Assembly: GCA_018650285.1 (NCBI GenBank)
Contig: JABIGF010000012.1
Location: forward strand, 1-46,215
From: Methanobacteriota archaeon
GTDB taxonomy: Archaea > Thermoplasmatota > Poseidoniia > Poseidoniales > Thalassarchaeaceae
Direction of reading: 5' to 3'
DNA length: 46,215 nucleotides
Shown: positions 43,445 through 46,215 of the stretch, piece after piece
Layout of the letters: each line of letters begins with the position of its first letter
Numbering within the stretch: position 1 is the stretch's first letter
Made by a program: the position numbers and the translations under genes
The notes under the pieces: model-generated
Seen by the model: the letters and a program-made list of their open reading frames with translations, nothing else
Told to the model about the DNA's origin: nothing
Database searches by the model: none

Positions 43445-44683
43445 TCATTCTTTGCCATTCAATTTCTTGTGTTGCACCTTTAATATTGCTATTTGCGGTG
43501 CATTATTTGCAGATTTATCTGTAGTAATATTAATGTCGCCATTAGTGATAACATGTAGTTCTTTACGAAGTTCTTCTAATTGCGTGTCAGTGTACATTTT
43601 TGCTTTCATGCGCGCTCCACGAATTACTGCTTTCACACCATCGATGGTTTCATTCTTAGTTTGTAATTGTGAGTGCTTAATTTCTTGTTGCACTTTTATC
43701 ATTGTTTGTTTTACATCATTGTGAATATTCTTCATTGTATTATTGAGTTCTGATTGTAATTTTTTCAAGTCAGAGATTAATTTTTCAACTATTAACAAGC
43801 GTTCTTCAAGTGTATTTATTCGCTTTATTGCGTGCGTATGTTTGTCTAACATTGCATGTGAATTATGTTTTAATGTTTGGTTTTCCTTCTTCAAAATATC
43901 CAATTCATTATGAAAATTGGCCATTCTCTGTTTTACATCACTAGCATTTTGGTTTGAATTTGAATTTAATTGTACAATTTGTTTCTTGAGTTGGAAGAAT
44001 CCTTTTTGTAGCTCAATTTCAATATCATCACGGTCACCCATGGCATTTCTCTTTCCACGTAGGTGACCTGGTAAGATACAGGGGAGAAAATCTAACCCTC
44101 TTTCTTTTTGTATGCTTCGTAGACGATCAAGTAAGATGTGATATCTTGCTTCAAGTTCTTGACTTAGAGAAATAACGCCATCTGCATCGCTGAAAGTTTC
44201 TGATTTACGTTCTGTCAAAAACACTCCATGTTCACCTTTTAGTGGGTCAACAACAACAGCCATAAATCGGCGATTATGACATTGGTTTCTTAGCATTCGA
44301 TAGGTATTTACATCGATTGCAGAAAGAAATATTCCGATATTGGGGTGTGTATGAATCCAACCAATAATGCGTAATTTAGGCATTTTTTCGCCTTTCACCG
44401 TATCATTTGCATAATCACATGCAGCAGCAGCAATTGCATTGTACATCCCGCCAAACTCACAGTAACCAGAATTTTCTTCTGTTTGTTTTGGAAAGAAGCC
44501 ACAAACAGCGACATTGTTTCCATTTTCATCTACATGGCCAAGTAATAACCCACCCATTTCAACTCGACCACGCGGTGCGGTAAACGCTTCACTTTGACTA
44601 ATCAAATCTGTACAAACGATAGCAGGATAATCTTTAGTTTTTGGGCCAAATGCAAATTTCGCCTTTCCATTTTTCTTACTCAT
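43445..44683 (-). CDS. JAMM/MPN+ metalloprotease-like protein with coiled-coil tail (predicted Ubl isopeptidase)
   Basis: 412 aa. The N-terminal MPN+ domain contains E42 (VEMGGLLLGH) and H111-T-H113-P-x6-S121-x2-D124 (IGWIHTHPNIGIFLSAID). This is the complete JAMM zinc site (E, HxHx7SxxD), so the enzyme should cut isopeptide or peptide bonds at ubiquitin-like C termini. Residues about 215-345 form a long Asn/Lys/Gln-rich coiled coil, and the tail is basic. ATG 44683 has a strong GAGGTGA (44688-44694). The preceding stop TAA is at 44695-44697, 11 bp away. It is the last gene of the right-edge minus-strand operon. The substrate is presumably the Ubl of the neighbouring fusion. Confidence 0.85.
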   Translation of the reverse strand: MSKKNGKAKFAFGPKTKDYPAIVCTDLISQSEAFTAPRGRVEMGGLLLGHVDENGNNVAVCGFFPKQTEENSGYCEFGGMYNAIAAAACDYANDTVKGEKMPKLRIIGWIHTHPNIGIFLSAIDVNTYRMLRNQCHNRRFMAVVVDPLKGEHGVFLTERKSETFSDADGVISLSQELEARYHILLDRLRSIQKERGLDFLPCILPGHLRGKRNAMGDRDDIEIELQKGFFQLKKQIVQLNSNSNQNASDVKQRMANFHNELDILKKENQTLKHNSHAMLDKHTHAIKRINTLEERLLIVEKLISDLKKLQSELNNTMKNIHNDVKQTMIKVQQEIKHSQLQTKNETIDGVKAVIRGARMKAKMYTDTQLEELRKELHVITNGDINITTDKSANNAPQIAILKVQHKKLNGKE

Positions 44684-44687
44684 GTAA

Positions 44688-44694
44688 TCACCTC
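44688..44694 (-). promoter_or_regulatory. Shine-Dalgarno sequence of the JAMM gene
   Basis: GAGGTGA on the minus strand ends 4 bp before ATG 44683, just after the stop of the upstream gene. It decides the start and shows independent translation initiation within the operon. Confidence 0.8.
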
Positions 44695-45684
44695 TTAACT
44701 ATTCAATACTGAAATAATATGATTTAGATAAGCACCAATTCGAGTAATCACATCTCTCTCCAATTTGTCATATTGTGTTTTGAAAGAACCATGACAAACC
44801 CACCAAGCCCGTTTATTTGTGCCTGGCAAATTTCGCTGACTTTGATCATAATGCGCTCCCGAAGAACCACCTGGCATGATATACCTTCGCGAATTCAACT
44901 CTTCATGGTTAAGAACATATGTTACAGGAACTTGATTGAAAGGATTAGTGACGTGAATAGCAACTCTAAAAATTCCATTTTTGGTACGGCCATGATTGTC
45001 AGGTAAATTGACAACAATCATCTGTGTTTCATCATTTGAAACATGTTGTCGAACAACTTGAAGAGATGGATAATCTGTTCTTAATTCATTTAATCGGCCA
45101 ATAGGAAGCCCACCGCCGCCTCCAACTGCACTTGCATTAATCCACAATGTTTGGCCGATGTAGTTGTTCGAAGGCTCGTTAGTAACCACTCTTCCCATGC
45201 CATCATAGACATCCCAAGCTGAACCATCTCGTGGAATCAACCCAGATGCTTTTGCAGCATCTTGAATTGTATCATTGTCCCTAGGGATAACCGTGTTTCT
45301 ACTGTCATCATTAAAAGATGAGACAAAACATACTCCCTTTGAAGGCAACTCATTTACAATATCTAAATCAGCAGCAGGCTCTACAGCAATCACTGCACCA
45401 CCGCCCCAACCAGCATCCCAGTCAGCACCTCCAGCAACTTTCTGAACGCCGACATAAACGTTTTCTTCAGCTAGTTGTGCCACATTCTCATTTGTGATAA
45501 CTCGTCCAGTCGCATCAAAGACATCAAACTCCCCCGCGGGAGCTAGTCCTTGTTGGCGAATTGCCTGTTCAACAGTCAAGTCTTTGGCGACTTCAATCCT
45601 CTGTTTGTCACTTTGATCTAGTGCGTTCGAGACCGTGATGTACACGTTCTGCATTCCATTTTGTTCATTCTTCTTTGCTTGCAT
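44695..45684 (-). CDS. Ubl-Ubl-E2 fusion protein (predicted ubiquitin-like modifier and conjugating enzyme)
   Basis: 329 aa from ATG 45684, chosen for its SD (AAAGGAG) and 1-bp gap after the previous stop; an earlier start at 45711 is possible. Two beta-grasp-like repeats share T(V/I)xxA....GLxP....DV(F/Y)DxxGRV(I/V)TNE. Repeat 1 is about 12-86, ending KVAGG, and repeat 2 about 117-192, ending AVGGGGG. Residues about 196-329 fit an E2/UBC fold. The strands are QVVRQHVSNDETQMIVVNL, GIFRVAIHVTNPFNQVPVTYVLNHEE, and the candidate catalytic C297 sits in RAWWVCHGSF. C-terminal helices follow (LERDVITRIGAYLNHIISVL). No eukaryotic HPN motif. The Ubl and E2 calls rest on pattern and context; they are strongly supported by the adjacent JAMM protein. 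Confidence 0.7.
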   Translation of the reverse strand: MQAKKNEQNGMQNVYITVSNALDQSDKQRIEVAKDLTVEQAIRQQGLAPAGEFDVFDATGRVITNENVAQLAEENVYVGVQKVAGGADWDAGWGGGAVIAVEPAADLDIVNELPSKGVCFVSSFNDDSRNTVIPRDNDTIQDAAKASGLIPRDGSAWDVYDGMGRVVTNEPSNNYIGQTLWINASAVGGGGGLPIGRLNELRTDYPSLQVVRQHVSNDETQMIVVNLPDNHGRTKNGIFRVAIHVTNPFNQVPVTYVLNHEELNSRRYIMPGGSSGAHYDQSQRNLPGTNKRAWWVCHGSFKTQYDKLERDVITRIGAYLNHIISVLNS

Positions 45685-45685
45685 A

Positions 45686-46111
45686 TTATTCAACTCCTTT
45701 GTTTGTTTCAATCATATTGTCAATTGATGCCATTTCATTTATGTCAACCTTGACATAATTTGTTTGATTGTTAGATTGTATTGATGCGGTGGTTGACATT
45801 TGAGTTGCATCATCATAGCTAAAGCGCTTTTTTGGGTGAATTAGTGACCTACCACACCTGCATTGACCTGCCTTTCTTACCGTTTCAATTCGGGTAACTT
45901 TTCCTTCTTCATCACGATGAACGCGAATTTCTCGAGAAGGCTTCGCTTTGTTCTCAAGCGTTGCAGGCTTGTCCATAGCCCAGGTGTGGCCACACTTACA
46001 GGTCACCGAATGGTATCGGCGCGTAGTTTCTGTAATTTTCTTACGCATCATTCGGTTTGTTCGTGCAAGAATTGCATCAATTTTCTCATTTGTTAGTCCT
46101 TTCTTTGCCAT
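45686..46111 (-). CDS. CxC...CxC zinc-binding protein of the Ubl operon, 141 aa
   Basis: 141 aa from ATG 46111, which follows GGAG (46121-46124) by 9 bp; an ATG at 46126 is possible. The N-terminal part is basic and helical. C38-K-C40-G and C84-R-C86-G likely form one zinc site, with a charged hairpin between (REIRVHRDEEGKVTRIETVRK). The C-terminal half is Ser/Thr/Asn-rich and ends VKVDINEMASIDNMIETNKGVE. That end resembles the tail of the gene upstream. The position before the Ubl-E2 gene suggests an adaptor or ligase-like partner, but no RING pattern is complete. It could also be an unrelated zinc ribbon. Confidence 0.7.
   Translation of the reverse strand: MAKKGLTNEKIDAILARTNRMMRKKITETTRRYHSVTCKCGHTWAMDKPATLENKAKPSREIRVHRDEEGKVTRIETVRKAGQCRCGRSLIHPKKRFSYDDATQMSTTASIQSNNQTNYVKVDINEMASIDNMIETNKGVE
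45694..45700 (-). promoter_or_regulatory. Shine-Dalgarno sequence of the Ubl-Ubl-E2 gene
   Basis: AAAGGAG on the minus strand, 9 bp before ATG 45684, inside the last codons of the upstream gene. It favours the 45684 start over the one at 45711. Confidence 0.75.
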
Positions 46112-46215
46112 ATCAATCATCTCCATTCATTTCTTATCATTGGTGCTTACTTTTTTTCTCGCTTGCTCCATTCATATTGTCAGATTGCTGACGTGTATCT
46201 TTGTCAACCTTGACA
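45742..46215 (-). repeat. Pair of repeated gene ends 460 bp apart
   Basis: TGTCAACCTTGACA occurs at 45742-45755 and at 46202-46215 (plus strand), encoding VKVD on the minus strand. A second matching block nearby, CATATTGTCA, occurs near both copies and encodes DNM. The spacing of 460 bp is close to the size of one gene (426 bp) plus its gap, so the operon seems to contain a tandem duplication. The 14-mer is itself an inverted repeat (TGTCAA-CC-TTGACA), which may be coincidence of coding. Confidence 0.55.
46137..46215 (-). CDS. C-terminal fragment of an upstream operon gene
   Basis: Only the last 25 codons are inside the window. The frame is open from the right edge to TGA at 46137-46139, and the end reads VKVDKDTRQQSDNMNGASEKKSKHQ. 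The VKVD and DNM positions match the tail of the zinc protein downstream. The genes are probably tandem paralogues or share a C-terminal module. The gap to the next start is 25 bp. Nothing else can be said about the protein. Confidence 0.55.
   Translation of the reverse strand, partial: VKVDKDTRQQSDNMNGASEKKSKHQ

Noticed and set aside
43422-43724. Open frame on the plus strand opposite the end of the JAMM gene
   Set aside because: It is the complement of the coiled-coil codons and has no family resemblance; the JAMM frame is clearly the coding one.
45742-45755. TGTCAACCTTGACA as an operator palindrome
   Set aside because: Both copies lie in codons for VKVD of apparently related proteins, so shared coding explains the conservation.

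Overview
The window looks like a chromosomal segment of a planktonic euryarchaeon, most likely Marine Group II (Candidatus Poseidoniales, Thermoplasmatota). The archaeal signature is clear. There is an L18e-L13-S9-RpoN ribosomal/RNA polymerase cluster, an MCM helicase, the archaeal GatE amidotransferase subunit, an archaeal/eukaryal-type Trm1, two PAC2-family proteins, and tRNA genes with matching archaeal promoter elements. Very large secreted, Asp-rich, membrane-anchored surface proteins and a bacterial-type NAD+ DNA ligase point the same way. The lineage is inferred from gene content; no phylogeny was run.

Layout. 0-3 kb: the end of a tandem-repeat surface protein, a small hypothetical gene, the ribosomal cluster and tRNA-Pro. 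3-9 kb: a thrombospondin-3-type Ca-binding protein, a 1,566-residue beta-helix surface protein and a small membrane protein. 9-20 kb: LigA, a PAC2 protein, a Fe-S RecB/Cas4-like nuclease, a methyltransferase, a DnaQ-type exonuclease, a PKD lipoprotein, tRNA-Arg, a candidate structured RNA and small membrane proteins. 20-31 kb: a 1,389-residue FG-GAP surface protein, a second PAC2 protein, NfuA, a secreted protein, MoaA, Trm1 and an orphan zinc protein. 31.5-33.7 kb: an accessory-looking island holding two tandem paralogous zinc-ribbon genes, a repeat/hairpin leader and a two-gene unit. 33.7-43.4 kb: PurM, a PH-like protein, an alpha/beta hydrolase, a PPC-domain protein, a receiver-only response regulator, MCM, GatE and a beta-propeller membrane protein.

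The most interesting part is the right edge, 43.4-46.2 kb on the minus strand. It is a compact operon whose start lies outside the window. In order of transcription it has the tail of an unknown gene, a CxC...CxC zinc protein related to that tail, one protein with two ubiquitin-like domains (each ending in Gly-Gly) followed by an E2-like domain with a candidate catalytic Cys, and a JAMM/MPN+ isopeptidase-like protein with a long coiled coil. This looks like a self-contained ubiquitin-like conjugation/deconjugation system with an unusual Ubl-Ubl-E2 fusion. No E1 or defined ligase is visible inside the window.

The genes of both accessory-looking segments often carry Shine-Dalgarno-like sequences, whereas many core genes around them appear leaderless or use overlapping stop/start codons. 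This hints at a different translational style or origin.
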